Assembly (NCBI GenBank): GCA_019637095.1
Contig: JAHBWG010000052.1
Coordinates: 1-64,000, forward strand
Origin: Sandaracinaceae bacterium
GTDB lineage: Bacteria > Myxococcota_A > Polyangia > Polyangiales > Sandaracinaceae
Direction of reading: 5' to 3'
Length of the DNA: 64,000 nt
In this document: piece after piece, positions 33,685 through 42,931 of the stretch
Position numbering within the stretch: the first letter of the stretch is position 1
How the letters are laid out: every line of letters begins with the position of its first letter
Translations under genes and position numbers: made by a program
Notes under the pieces: generated by a model
Database searches by the model: none
What the model was told of the DNA's origin: nothing
What the model saw: only the letters and a program-made list of their open reading frames with translations

Positions 33685-35288
33685 TCACATCGCCGCGCGG
33701 CACATCCCGCCGAGGCAGCTCTGACCCTCCGCGCAGACGTTGCCGCAGCCGCCGCAGTTCATGCGGTCCGTGATGGTGTTGACGCACGCGTCACCGCACC
33801 GCGTCTGGCCCATCGCCAGGTGTCGCACGAGCCGCGCAGACACATCGCGCCGGCCGGGCAGACCATCCCGCAGCTGCCGCAGTTCATCGGGTCGATCATC
33901 GTGTTGACGCACATCCCGCCGCACTCGGTCCCGAACGCGCAACCGCAGCTCGAGTCGCGGCAGACCGTGCCGTCGGCGCATGCGGTGCCGCAGCCGCCGC
34001 AGTGGCTCGGATCGCGCGCGGTGTTCACGCAGACGCCCGCGCAGTCCGTGGTCGGCGCGGTGCACGCGCAGGCGCCGGCGACGCAGGTCTTGCCGCCGCT
34101 GCACGCGAGGCCGCAGCCGCCGCAGTGGAGCGCGTCGGTCTGGGTGTCGACGCAGCTCCCCGCGCACGCGGTGGTGCCCGCCGGGCACGACGCGAGGCAC
34201 ATCGAGTCGCCGCACACCTCACCGCTCGGGCAAGACATCATGCAGCTCCCGCAGTTCGTCGCGTCGTTGGTGGTGTCGACGCACACGCCCGCGCAGTCCG
34301 TCGTGCCCATCGGGCAGGCGCACGTCCCGGAGCGGCACTCTTGCCCGCCCGTGCACGTGATCCCGCAGCCCCCGCAGTGACGCGGGTCGCGCGCGGTGTC
34401 GACGCACGCGCCGCCGCACTCGGTGCGGCCGGCGAGGCACGCGTCGCCCGAGAGCATGCACGCGCCCTCGACGCACACCGAGCCCGGGCCGCAGTTGATG
34501 CCGCAGCCCCCGCAGTTGGCCCGGTCGCTCAGGACGTCGGTGCAGCTCCCGCCGCACACGCGCTCGCCCGCCCCGCACGTACACGCGCCGGCGGCGCACG
34601 TCTGCCCGCCGACGCACGCGAGGCCGCAGCCGCCGCAGTGGCTCGCGTCGCTCGACGTGTCGACGCACGCGCCGCTGCAGTCCGTCAGCCCCGCCCCGCA
34701 GCCCTCCGTCGAGCACGTGCCCGCCGAGCAGACCGCGCCCCCGGTGCACGCCGCGTCGCACGCGCCGCAGTGCCGCGGGTCGCTCGCGAGCGAGACGCAC
34801 GCGCCGCCGCACGACGTCGTACCGGCCGGGCACACGCAGCCGCCGCCGCTGCAGATCGCGCCGCCGGTGCACGCCACCCCGCAGCCGCCGCAGTGCAGGG
34901 CGTCCGCGTTCGTGTCGACGCACCCACCGCTGCACTCCGTGAGCCCGGTCGGGCACTCGCCCGCGCACTCGCCGAGCGCGCACACGTCGCCGGCGTCGCA
35001 CGCCATGGCGCAGCCGCCGCAGTGGCGCGGGTCGGTGTCCGTCTCGACGCACTCGGCGCCGCACCGCGTCTGCCCCGCGACCTCGCAGAGCATCACCATG
35101 CCTCCGTCGGTCGTCGCCGCGTCCGCGCCGCCCCCATCCCCCGCCCCCGAGTCGAGCGTGCCCGCGTCCATCGCGCCGCCGTCCCCCGGCCCGGGGTCGT
35201 CGTCGCACCCCGTCGCGAGAAGGGCGAGCGCGAACGCCGCCGTCCCGATCACCCGCGCCCCGCGCGCCCCGACTCGATTCGTTCGCAT
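33685..35288 (-). CDS. long cysteine-repeat lipoprotein with a frame change near its C-terminus
   Basis: Start ATG 35288 follows GGAG; lipobox LLATGC after a signal, then an Asp/Gly-rich linker. About eleven tandem modules of roughly 40 residues follow, each of the type C-x3-TxCxGxCVDTxxDPxHCGGCGxxC. In the open frame the repeats stop at about 33835 and the reading ends at 33759 with unrelated residues. In the next frame the pattern continues (GQTRCGDACVNTITDRMNCGGCG) to a stop at 33685. A one-base indel near GACACCTGG restores the full protein of about 534 residues. Disulfide-rich surface protein, probably structural or adhesive; function unknown. Confidence 0.75.
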
Positions 35289-35420
35289 TCCCAGCTCCAT
35301 CCCGAGGCGCGGACGTCTCCGCGCGTCGCCGACCCACCCGACGGCGCGGGACCCCCGCGCATCCCCACGGTCCCCGCTCGAACCGATTCGGATTCACCCC
35401 TTCTCTCGGCGCTCGAAGAG

Positions 35421-35481
35421 AGGGGACGATCCTGTCGGGCGCTGGAAGAGAGAGGGGACGATCCTCTTCATTTCGTCATTC
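35421..35481. repeat. dispersed repeat, inverted relative of the 14-kb element
   Basis: The segment 35453-35481 (AGGGGACGATCCTCTTCATT...) is the reverse complement of the 31-bp repeat at 14053 and 14092 with one mismatch. A partial copy (AGGGGACGATCCT) starts at 35421, both preceded by GCGCT.GAAGAG, so the unit is itself partly duplicated. Confidence 0.75.
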
Positions 35482-35582
35482 GTGATCGCGCGGGTGATGG
35501 CGCGGGTCGGCGCGGCCGGCGTCGTCGACGAAGCCGGCCGGTCGGCGCCGAGCTCGCCGGGCCTCCGTGGTAGCGTTCGCGG

Positions 35583-35900
35583 ATGGGTTACGGCCGCGCG
35601 CTCGGGCTCGCGCTGGCGCTCGCGGCGTGCAACCCGAGCCGCGGGTGCCGGGACACCTGCGAGCAGGTGATCGCGGACGACTGCGCGCTGCCGGGGATGG
35701 CCGCGTGCGAGCCGCTCTGCGACGGGCTCGCGGCGGACGCGGAGGCGAGCGGCTGCACGGAGGAGTGGCTCGACCTCGAGTACTGCATGGGCCTGAGCCC
35801 CGTGTGCGCCGGACACTCGCGTTGCGGCGCGGAGCGAGGCGTGTACAACGACTGCCTGCGCGCGTGGTGCGCGGCCAACCCCGGGGCGTGCAGCCCCTGA
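35583..35900 (+). CDS. small cysteine-rich lipoprotein
   Basis: 105 residues. Signal with lipobox LAAC, then ten further cysteines (CRDTCEQVIADDC, ACEPLCDGL, CMGLSPVC, CLRAWC). Spacing suggests a compact disulfide-bonded domain. No family recognised. Starts 12 kb from any secretion gene and 20 bases before an acyl-CoA dehydrogenase, with which it has no obvious relation. Confidence 0.65.
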   Translation: MGYGRALGLALALAACNPSRGCRDTCEQVIADDCALPGMAACEPLCDGLAADAEASGCTEEWLDLEYCMGLSPVCAGHSRCGAERGVYNDCLRAWCAANPGACSP

Positions 35901-35920
35901 CGCGCGGACGAGAGGGCACG

Positions 35921-37201
35921 ATGGCGGCGAACCCGGTGTTGAAAGGCGGCTTGCGGCTCTTGAACGCGTTCGCGAGCTCGGGGCTCGCCGAGCGCTACGG
36001 CGTCGAGGAGCAAGCGCGCGAGCTCGTCGAGCGCGCGGCGCGGCTCGGCGTCGATCTGCTCGCGCGCGGCGGCGACAGGGGCGCGTCCGAGCCGAGCGCG
36101 CCCAAGCGGCGCTTCGATCTGACGCCGACCGAGTCGCAGGAGCTGCTGCGCACGACGATGCGCCGGTTCGCCCTCGAGGTCCTGCGCGAGGCGGCCGACG
36201 ACGCCGACGTCGCGCTCGGCCCGCCCGCCGAGGTCCTCGAGATGGCCGGCGAGCTCGGCCTCGTCGAGCTCGCGATCCCCGAGGCGCACGGCGGCGCGGG
36301 CGAGGAGCGCTCGCCCGTCACGACCGCCCTCTTGGCCGAGGAGCTCGGCTACGGCGACATGGCGCTCGGCGCCGCGCTCCTCGCGCCCGTCTCGGTCGCG
36401 CACCTCGCGCTCGACCACGGGACCGACGATCAGCGCCGCGACCTGCTCGCGCGCCTGCGGGCCGAGCCCTTCGTCGCGGCGTCGGCGGCGCTGCTCGAGC
36501 CGCGCCCGCTCTTCGATCCGAGGCGCCCCTCGACGCGCGCGCGGCGGCTCGGCGACGTGTACCGCCTGCGCGGCGAGAAGTCGCTCGTGATCCTCGCCGA
36601 GCGCGCGCGCTTCTTCCTCGTCTCCGCCAAGCTCGGCAAGGAGACGCGCCTCTTCGTCGTCGAGCGCGATCGCCCCGGCGTCTCGGTGCGCCCCGAGCCG
36701 ACGATGGGGCTGCGCGGCGCCGGCCTCGGCCGCCTCGAGCTGTCGGACGTCGAGGTGCCGGCGGGCGCGCTGCTCGGCGAGGCCGACGGCTTCGACCACC
36801 AGCGCGTCGTCGACCTCGGCCGGCTCGCGTGGTCCGCGCTCGCCGTCGGCCAGGGCCGCGCGGTGCTCGACTACGTCAAGACGTATTGCAACGATCGCGT
36901 CGCCTTCGGCGAGCCGATCACCAACCGCCAGTCCGTCGCGTTCATGATCGCCGACATCGCGATCGAGCTCGAGGGCATGCGGCTCTTGGGCTGGCGCGCC
37001 GCCGCGCGGGCCGAGCGCGGCGACCCGTTCACGCGCGAGGCGCACCTCTGCGCCGTACAGAGCGCGGCGTACGCGATGAAGATCGGCACCGACGGCGTCC
37101 AGCTCCTCGGCGGCTCCGGCTACATCCGCGAGCACCCCGTCGAGCGCTGGTACCGGCACCTGCGCGCGGCGGGCGTCATGGAGGGAGGGCTGAGCCTGTG
37201 A
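35921..37201 (+). CDS. acyl-CoA dehydrogenase family protein (first of a pair)
   Basis: 426 residues from ATG 35921. ACAD fold: N-terminal helices, middle domain (ELGYGDMALGAALLAPV, DVYRLRGEKSLVILAERARFF) and C-terminal four-helix domain ending QLLGGSGYIREHPVERWYRHLRAAGVMEGG, where the GGxGY/PVERxYR motif and a late Glu are visible. Oxidises an acyl-CoA using FAD and passes electrons to ETF. The 4-base overlap with the next ACAD gene suggests the two subunits assemble together. Substrate class not deducible. Confidence 0.85.
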   Translation: MAANPVLKGGLRLLNAFASSGLAERYGVEEQARELVERAARLGVDLLARGGDRGASEPSAPKRRFDLTPTESQELLRTTMRRFALEVLREAADDADVALGPPAEVLEMAGELGLVELAIPEAHGGAGEERSPVTTALLAEELGYGDMALGAALLAPVSVAHLALDHGTDDQRRDLLARLRAEPFVAASAALLEPRPLFDPRRPSTRARRLGDVYRLRGEKSLVILAERARFFLVSAKLGKETRLFVVERDRPGVSVRPEPTMGLRGAGLGRLELSDVEVPAGALLGEADGFDHQRVVDLGRLAWSALAVGQGRAVLDYVKTYCNDRVAFGEPITNRQSVAFMIADIAIELEGMRLLGWRAAARAERGDPFTREAHLCAVQSAAYAMKIGTDGVQLLGGSGYIREHPVERWYRHLRAAGVMEGGLSL

Positions 37202-38418
37202 TCGACCTCGAGATCCCGAAGAAGCTCCGGCCGATCGCCGAGCTCGCGAGCGCGGTCGCCGCCGGCTACTTCCGCCCCATCTCGCGCAAGTACGACCGCG
37301 CGGAGCACACCTACCCCAAGGAGCTCGACCTCCTGCAGGCGGCGTTCGCGGGCTTGTCCAACACCGATCGCCTCGGCGGCGCCGGCGCCGCCGCGACCGC
37401 GGGCAGCAAGGACGCGGCGCGCGCGCCGGGCGAGGTCGTCAACGGCGGCAACATGAGCACCGTGCTCGGCATCACCGAGCTCGCGTGGGGCGACGTCGGC
37501 CTCCTGCTCACGATGCCCGGCCAGGGCCTCGGCAACGCCGCCATCGCCGCGGTGGCCAACGAAGAGCAGCGCGCGCGCTTCGGCGGCAAGTGGGCGGCGA
37601 TGGCGATCACCGAGCCCGAGGCCGGCTCGGACTCCGCGGCGATCCGCACCACCGCGCGCCTCGACGGCGAGCACTGGGTGCTCAACGGCGAGAAGATCTA
37701 CGTCACCTGCGGCGAGCGCGCCGACCTGATCGTCGTGTGGGCGAGCATCGCGCCCGACCGCGGCCGCGCCGCGATCAAGAGCTTCGTCGTCGAGCGCGGC
37801 GCGCCCGGCATGCAGCTCCTGCGGCTCGACAAGAAGATGGGGATCCGCGCGTCGGACACCGCGGTCATCGCGTTCGACGACTGCCGCATCCCGCGCGCGA
37901 ACCTCCTGGGCTCGGAGGAGATCGCCTCGGCGACCAAGGGCTTCGCCGGCGTGATGAAGACGTTCGACAACACGCGCCCGATGGTCGCGGCGATGGCGAT
38001 CGGCGTCGCGCGCGCCGCGCTCGAGCGGCTGCGCGAGCTGCTCGCCAAGGCCGACCTCGCCCCCCGGTACGGCGGCGCGATCCACGCCGGCGCGCACGCC
38101 GAGGTCGAGCTCGTGCGCATGGAGGCCGAGCTCGAGGCGGCGCGCCTGATCACGCTGAAGGCGGCGTGGATGGCCGACAACCGCGTGCCCAACTCGCTCG
38201 AGGCATCCATGTCCAAGGCCAAGGCGGCGCGCGTCGGCAACGCGATCACGCTGCGCGCGGTCGAGCTCGCCGGCGCGCTCGGCTACGGCGAGGACGAGCT
38301 GCTCGAGAAGTGGGCGCGCGACTCGAAGATCCTCGACATCTTCGAGGGCACCCAGCAGATCCAGATGCTCGTGGTCGCGCGGCGCCTGCTCGGCAAGCGC
38401 TCGAGCGAGCTGCGTTGA
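37198..38418 (+). CDS. acyl-CoA dehydrogenase (second of a pair)
   Basis: 406 residues from a GTG with an excellent GGAGGGAGG site, overlapping the previous stop. Motifs: MAITEPEAGSDSAAIRTTA (FAD/substrate loop), WVLNGEKIYVTCG, and near the end ILDIFEGTQQIQMLV, whose Glu is at the catalytic-base position of medium-chain ACADs. Thus this partner is clearly catalytic. The paired arrangement resembles heteromeric ACADs (alpha2beta2) described for steroid side-chain degradation. Confidence 0.9.
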   Translation: MIDLEIPKKLRPIAELASAVAAGYFRPISRKYDRAEHTYPKELDLLQAAFAGLSNTDRLGGAGAAATAGSKDAARAPGEVVNGGNMSTVLGITELAWGDVGLLLTMPGQGLGNAAIAAVANEEQRARFGGKWAAMAITEPEAGSDSAAIRTTARLDGEHWVLNGEKIYVTCGERADLIVVWASIAPDRGRAAIKSFVVERGAPGMQLLRLDKKMGIRASDTAVIAFDDCRIPRANLLGSEEIASATKGFAGVMKTFDNTRPMVAAMAIGVARAALERLRELLAKADLAPRYGGAIHAGAHAEVELVRMEAELEAARLITLKAAWMADNRVPNSLEASMSKAKAARVGNAITLRAVELAGALGYGEDELLEKWARDSKILDIFEGTQQIQMLVVARRLLGKRSSELR

Positions 38419-38715
38419 GCTCAGAGGACGTCCGTCCGCGGAGAGGCGCATGATGCTTACCCGCGCTATCGACATTGTCCACCGAGCCGAGGAACTCCTG
38501 CGGTTCAACCCGACCTATAGCGAGCGATACCAGGTTTCCCAGAACCTTGACGTCGCACAGAATCTCCTGCCATGACCGAACCCTTGAGTTTGTGGCCGTG
38601 CATCATCGTACTGCCCGGGCCGCGGCTGGGCCCCTTCCCGCCCGCGAGGTACACAAGTTGTTCGATTTGGGCCTCGGTTAGATCGGCGCCCGCAACCGGC
38701 GGCCGAGAAACTCTA
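38419..38715. other. degenerate intergenic segment
   Basis: About 300 bases, noticeably less GC-rich. On the minus strand one frame reads GADLTEAQIEQLVYLAGG, reminiscent of a pentapeptide-repeat end, but there is no start or stop context that makes a gene. Likely remnant of acquired DNA. Confidence 0.4.
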
Positions 38716-39111
38716 CTACCAGGGCGCTGGAGGCCAGTCGTCGCTCGTGCCGAAGCGACGGTCGGGGCCCGCGCTGTAGACCCGCACCTCTGGCGTCGTG
38801 CAGTCGATCTGGTAGGGGGCACCGTAGGGGGTCGAGGGCCCAATCGGCCGGGTAGTTGAAGTCGACTGCGACACTCCGTGCGCTCGGACACCCAGCATCG
38901 GAGCCATCCAACGTGAGCATCCTCTCGAGCAACCCACTGCGATCTCTGATCTCCTCGAGCTCCTCGCGCGTCGCCGACCCGGGGAGCGTGGCGAACGTGG
39001 GAACCACGACGAGGAACAGCGCCACCAGCGTCCCCCCAGCACGAACAGTCCGCTCATCCCGACCAGGGCGTACCAGAGGAAGTTCGTCGCTGCAGATTGT
39101 CGCTCGGACAC
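38716..39111 (-). pseudogene. pseudopilin/GspG-like C-terminal protein, two frame changes
   Basis: Starts at GTG 39111 with SERQSAATNFLWYALVGMSGLFVLGG (membrane helix), jumps frame at a six-G run to TLVALFLVVVPTFATLPG... REELEEIRDRSGLLERML, then jumps back at a five-C run to PYGAPYQIDCTTPEVRVYSAGPDRRFGTSDDW. The last part is the PWGxPY...YSxGPDxxxGTxDD ending of type II secretion pseudopilins. Both breaks are in homopolymers, so this may be intact in reality. Role: assembly or cargo of a secretion-like system, by family. Confidence 0.65.
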
Positions 39112-39648
39112 CGGCTGCTTCGAGCATGACTCGACGTGCCGCGCGAGGCTGGGGTTCTGCACCGAGGAAGAGCTGCGGGCGGACCTGACGGACCCGACGG
39201 ATGCGCGGCGGGCCGTTGCTGTCGCGCGCCCCGCCGACGCGGCACCGCCACGAGCACGCGGGATCCCCCTGACGGATCCGTCGTCGCGCGCAGCGGCGGC
39301 TCCTCGCCGCGGCTGCCGGCAGATGGGCCGCCTCGGCCACGGCCATCTCTGCGCACGGGCGGAGTCCATGGCGCGCCCGACGGCCCTCGCACGCGGCGCT
39401 CACGGAGGCCGTGCGGAATCGTCGCGCGGGGTCGTCGCCGACTCCTACTCTGCCTCGGTGGACTCCAGCGACATCGAGGCGCTTGCGCAGAGCCGCCAGC
39501 GACGACTCCGAGGCGCCCGGCGTCGAGCTCGCCGTGGTGGTGCTGCCGTTCGTGAGCTCCGGCACCGAACCCCGCGAATGACGCTCCAGAGCCCCCGACG
39601 ATCTCAGTCGCCGTCATCGCTCCATCGCGCGCCACCGCGACGGCGCGC
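39112..39648. other. gap without a supported gene
   Basis: About 540 bases with only Arg/Ser/Pro-rich readings on both strands. No motif or ribosome site stands out. It may hold decayed coding sequence upstream of the pseudopilin remnant. Confidence 0.4.
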
Positions 39649-40767
39649 TCAATCCTCGACGGAGCCGGGGACGGGGAGCCGCACGCGGAACGTGGAGCCG
39701 ACGTCGACCGCGCTCTCGACCTCGATGCGGCCGCCCATGCGGCGCACGAGGTTGCGGACGATCGAGAGCCCGAGCCCCGTGCCGCCCTCGTGGCGCGAGC
39801 GCCCTTTGTCGACGCGGTAGAAGCGCTCGAAGATGCGCTCGCGGTACTTCTCGGGGATGCCGACCCCGCGGTCGCGCACCTCGACGACGACATGGTGCTC
39901 GGCCGCGCGCGCCGCGACGACGACCTCGCCGCCCGCGTGCGAGTACTTGATCGCGTTCTCGATGAGGTTGAGCACGATGTGCTCGAAGGCCCGGCCGCTC
40001 AGCTCGAGCACCAGCGGCTCGTCCGCGAGCTCGAGCGACAAGCGCACGTCGCGCTCCTTCGCGAACGACTCGAGGCTCGCCGCGCACTCGCGGATCGCGC
40101 CGCGCACGTCGAGGGCGACGGGCTCGTCGTCGTCCCCCGGCGCCTCGGCCTGCGCGAGCAGGGTGATGTCCTCGGCGAGCCGCTGCAGGCGCTTGGCGTG
40201 GCGCAGGATCGCGTCGAGGAAGCGCTCGGCGTCCGTGGGGTTCTTGTACGCGCCGTCGCGCAGCGTCTCGGCGAACCCGCGGATCGCGGTCAGCGGCGTG
40301 CGCAGCTCGTGGCTCGCGTTGGTGACGAAGTCGCGGCGGATCCGGTCCGCCTCGCGCAGCCGCGTCACGTCGTGCAGCACGGTGACCACGCCCTCTCCGT
40401 CGGGCAGCGGCGAGACCTGCGCGTGGAAGGAATGGATCTTGTCGCCGATCACGCTCTCGAGCTCGACGTCGGTCGCCTGGTTGCGCTTGCGCGCGCGGCG
40501 GATCGCGCGCTTGAGCTCCTTGCTGCGGATGACGTTCTTGGCGCGCCGGCCGACCACGTCGCGCGCGATGAGCGCCTCGAGCGCGCGGTTCGTGAGCGTC
40601 ACGCGGCCCGTCGCGTCGGTCACGTAGACCGCCTCGACCATCGAGTCGAGGATCGTGCGCAGGCGGGCCTCCTCCACCGTCACCGGCGTCTTGATCGCAG
40701 GCGGCGCGGGCGCGGCCGGCGCAGGCCCAGCGGCCGCGGCGTCGCGCTCGGTCCCGGGCGGGCTCAT
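39649..40767 (-). CDS. PAS-domain sensor histidine kinase (PhoR-like)
   Basis: 372 residues; ATG overlaps the upstream stop (ATGA). PAS domain at about 33-138 (ILDSMVEAVYVTDATGRVTLTN), then H153 in ASHELRTPL, N271 in NLIENAIKYS, and ATP-binding DRGVGIP (299-305) and GGTGLGLSI (328-336). No transmembrane helix, so probably a cytoplasmic kinase. No response regulator lies next to it, making it an orphan whose partner is encoded elsewhere. Co-transcribed with the preceding lipoprotein. Confidence 0.92.
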   Translation of the reverse strand: MSPPGTERDAAAAGPAPAAPAPPAIKTPVTVEEARLRTILDSMVEAVYVTDATGRVTLTNRALEALIARDVVGRRAKNVIRSKELKRAIRRARKRNQATDVELESVIGDKIHSFHAQVSPLPDGEGVVTVLHDVTRLREADRIRRDFVTNASHELRTPLTAIRGFAETLRDGAYKNPTDAERFLDAILRHAKRLQRLAEDITLLAQAEAPGDDDEPVALDVRGAIRECAASLESFAKERDVRLSLELADEPLVLELSGRAFEHIVLNLIENAIKYSHAGGEVVVAARAAEHHVVVEVRDRGVGIPEKYRERIFERFYRVDKGRSRHEGGTGLGLSIVRNLVRRMGGRIEVESAVDVGSTFRVRLPVPGSVED

Positions 40768-41939
40768 CGGATCACCGGCAGGACGGAGACCGCCTCGACC
40801 GTCCGGATCGCGTCGGGCGTGTGGCCGCCCGCCGGCCCGTGCACGAGCACCGCGACGCGATCGGCGTCCGCGCTCGGCACCGACACGGTCGTGCGGCCGT
40901 CGAGCACCGTCGCGCGCCAGCGCTCGACGCCCGCCCGCGCGACCGAGATCGTAGAGAGGCGCCCCGCCGGCAGCGTCAGCGCCATCCCACCGATCCGCAC
41001 GCCCGGCGCGCTCGGCGCGCTCGCGTTGGCGCCCGGCTCGACGACGACGCCCGCGTGCAGCTCGTCCGTCGCGCCCGCGTAGATCACCGCGAGCCACGCG
41101 GTGCCGCCGAGCGCCTCGCCGGGCACGGGCACGAGGTCGGTCGCCGTCGGCGAGCCGAAGAGCAGCACGTCGTCGCCGACGCGCGCGCCCGGCACGCCGA
41201 CGACCACGTCGAGCCCCGCGTCGAGCTCGACCGCGAAGAGCCCTCCGTCGCGGCCCGGGATCGCGAAGCTCGCGGCGCCGTCGACGATCGCGCCGAACGC
41301 GAACGCGGCGACCCGGCGATCCGCGAAGGCGCTCGTCGCGTCGACGACGGTCGCCCCGACGTGCTCGACGCCCTCCTCGACCTCGAGCGTGAAGGCGCAC
41401 TCGTCGCCGGCGAGCGTGCAGTCGACCGGCGCGCCGACCGCGATCCCTTCCGCGAGCCCGAGCGGCGTGAAGCGGCTCGCCGCCCGCACCTCGACCACGC
41501 GGCGGAAGCCGTCGGGCGGGCGCGGCAGCGCGTTGATGCCCGAGACGGTGCCGGTGATCGTGCGCGTGCGCGGCGTCGCGCTCGCGAGCACCACGCCGTA
41601 GCGCCGGCTCCCGACGCCGAGCAGCGTGTGCGGGACGCGGCCCGCGGCCGCGAGCTCGATCGCGCTGCCCGGCGCGAGGTCGACCTCGACGCGCCCGCGC
41701 GCGTCGGTCACGCCCGCCGGCGCGCCGCCGATCGCGACCTCCGCGCCGGCGATCGGCGCCCCCGCCTCGTCGAGCGCGCAGAGCACCGCGCGGTCGGTCG
41801 CCGCGCCGCCGCTCGGCCCCGCGGGCGCGCCCTCGCACGAGCCCGGATCCGATCCGGGCGGCCCGCCATCACAGCCGGCGAAGGAGAAGAGCAGTGCGAA
41901 GCCGAGGATCGCGCCGGCGGTGCGGCGTCCGACGTGCAT
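40764..41939 (-). CDS. lipoprotein with carboxypeptidase-regulatory-like domain, unknown function
   Basis: 391 residues. Signal MHVGRRTAGAILGFALLFSF with lipobox FAGC. The region CALDEAGAPIAGAEVAIGGAPAGVTDARGRVEVDL resembles a carboxypeptidase-regulatory-like fold (surface beta-sandwich). The rest is beta-rich without further motif. It overlaps the start of the PAS kinase gene by 4 bases; an input role for the kinase is unlikely as the kinase is soluble, so co-expression may just reflect compact genes. Confidence 0.65.
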   Translation of the reverse strand: MHVGRRTAGAILGFALLFSFAGCDGGPPGSDPGSCEGAPAGPSGGAATDRAVLCALDEAGAPIAGAEVAIGGAPAGVTDARGRVEVDLAPGSAIELAAAGRVPHTLLGVGSRRYGVVLASATPRTRTITGTVSGINALPRPPDGFRRVVEVRAASRFTPLGLAEGIAVGAPVDCTLAGDECAFTLEVEEGVEHVGATVVDATSAFADRRVAAFAFGAIVDGAASFAIPGRDGGLFAVELDAGLDVVVGVPGARVGDDVLLFGSPTATDLVPVPGEALGGTAWLAVIYAGATDELHAGVVVEPGANASAPSAPGVRIGGMALTLPAGRLSTISVARAGVERWRATVLDGRTTVSVPSADADRVAVLVHGPAGGHTPDAIRTVEAVSVLPVIR

Positions 41940-42006
41940 ATCGGCCAACGATAGCGCAGCCGCCGCGGGAGTCCCGCGACCGCCGCCGGCGTGGTACTCC
42001 ATCGCC

Positions 42007-42780
42007 ATGCGTCGCCAGGGCACGCCGCCGGATCGCGCGCGCCGGATCGCGGCGCTCGCCGGCCTGCCCCTCGCCCTCGCGTGCGCGTGCCCGTCGCTCG
42101 GCGACGGCTCGAGCGAGCTCGCGACGAGCGCGCTGCGGCTCGACGTCGACGCGGTCGACGAGGGCGAGGGCGAGCTGGTCGTGACCGCGCGCGTGAGCAC
42201 GCACCGCGCCCTCGTCCCTGGCACCGGCGCGGCGCCGGTCGGCGTCGCGCTCGACGACGGCGACCGGCTCGAGGTCACCCACGGCGGCGCGACGCAGGCG
42301 CTGCGCCCGGTCCTCGCGAGCCCGGGGGAGCACTCCGCGCGCGTGCCCGCGCGCCCGGGCGAGCCCGTGCGCGTCGCGCTGCGCCGCCGCGATCACGCCG
42401 CCGCGACCGAGAGCGTGGTCACGCTCCCCGAGCGGTTCACGCTGCTCGCGCCCGGGCCCGCGCGCCTCTCGCGCGGCGGCGACGCGCTCGAGGTGCGCTG
42501 GGCGCCGGCCGTCCCGATCGAGCTCGCCCTGCGCCCCGCGATCCCCGGCCCGAGCGGCGCGTGCTTCCGCGCGCTGACGCGCACGTTCCGGGACGGCACC
42601 GCGCGGATCGAGCCGGGCACGCTCCGCGGCGCACCCTACGTCGACGCGGGCCCCGCGCGCGGCTGCCTCGCCACCCTCTCGCTCACCCACACCGTCACCG
42701 GCACGCTCGATCCCGCCCTAGCGGGCGGCGCCATCCGCGCCCGCCAGCGCGCGTCGCGCAACTTGCCCACCGACCCCTGA
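42007..42780 (+). CDS. probable lipoprotein, unknown function
   Basis: 257 residues from ATG 42007. The N-terminus is basic then hydrophobic with LALACACPSLG, a plausible lipobox. The remainder is beta-rich (LVVTARVSTHRALVPG, FTLLAPGPARLSRGG). Two cysteines late (CFRALT, CLATLS) could pair. Divergent from the preceding lipoprotein with a 67-base shared control region. Not recognised. Confidence 0.6.
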   Translation: MRRQGTPPDRARRIAALAGLPLALACACPSLGDGSSELATSALRLDVDAVDEGEGELVVTARVSTHRALVPGTGAAPVGVALDDGDRLEVTHGGATQALRPVLASPGEHSARVPARPGEPVRVALRRRDHAAATESVVTLPERFTLLAPGPARLSRGGDALEVRWAPAVPIELALRPAIPGPSGACFRALTRTFRDGTARIEPGTLRGAPYVDAGPARGCLATLSLTHTVTGTLDPALAGGAIRARQRASRNLPTDP

Positions 42781-42931
42781 GCCGCGCGCGGCGGGCGAGC
42801 TCGTAGTCGAGCCGGAGGCCTCGCGCGAAACCGGCGCGTCTGTCCGCCGATGCGGGGACGTGGAACGATGGCCGACGGGCGACGCGCGAATCCGGACTGG
42901 CGGCTCGGAACCGACTACGCTGACGGACGCG

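Noticed and set aside
33759-35100. Regular spacing of similar 40-residue units that looks like a CRISPR or tandem DNA array
   Set aside because: The units are coding repeats of a cysteine-rich protein, differ in sequence, and have no spacer structure.
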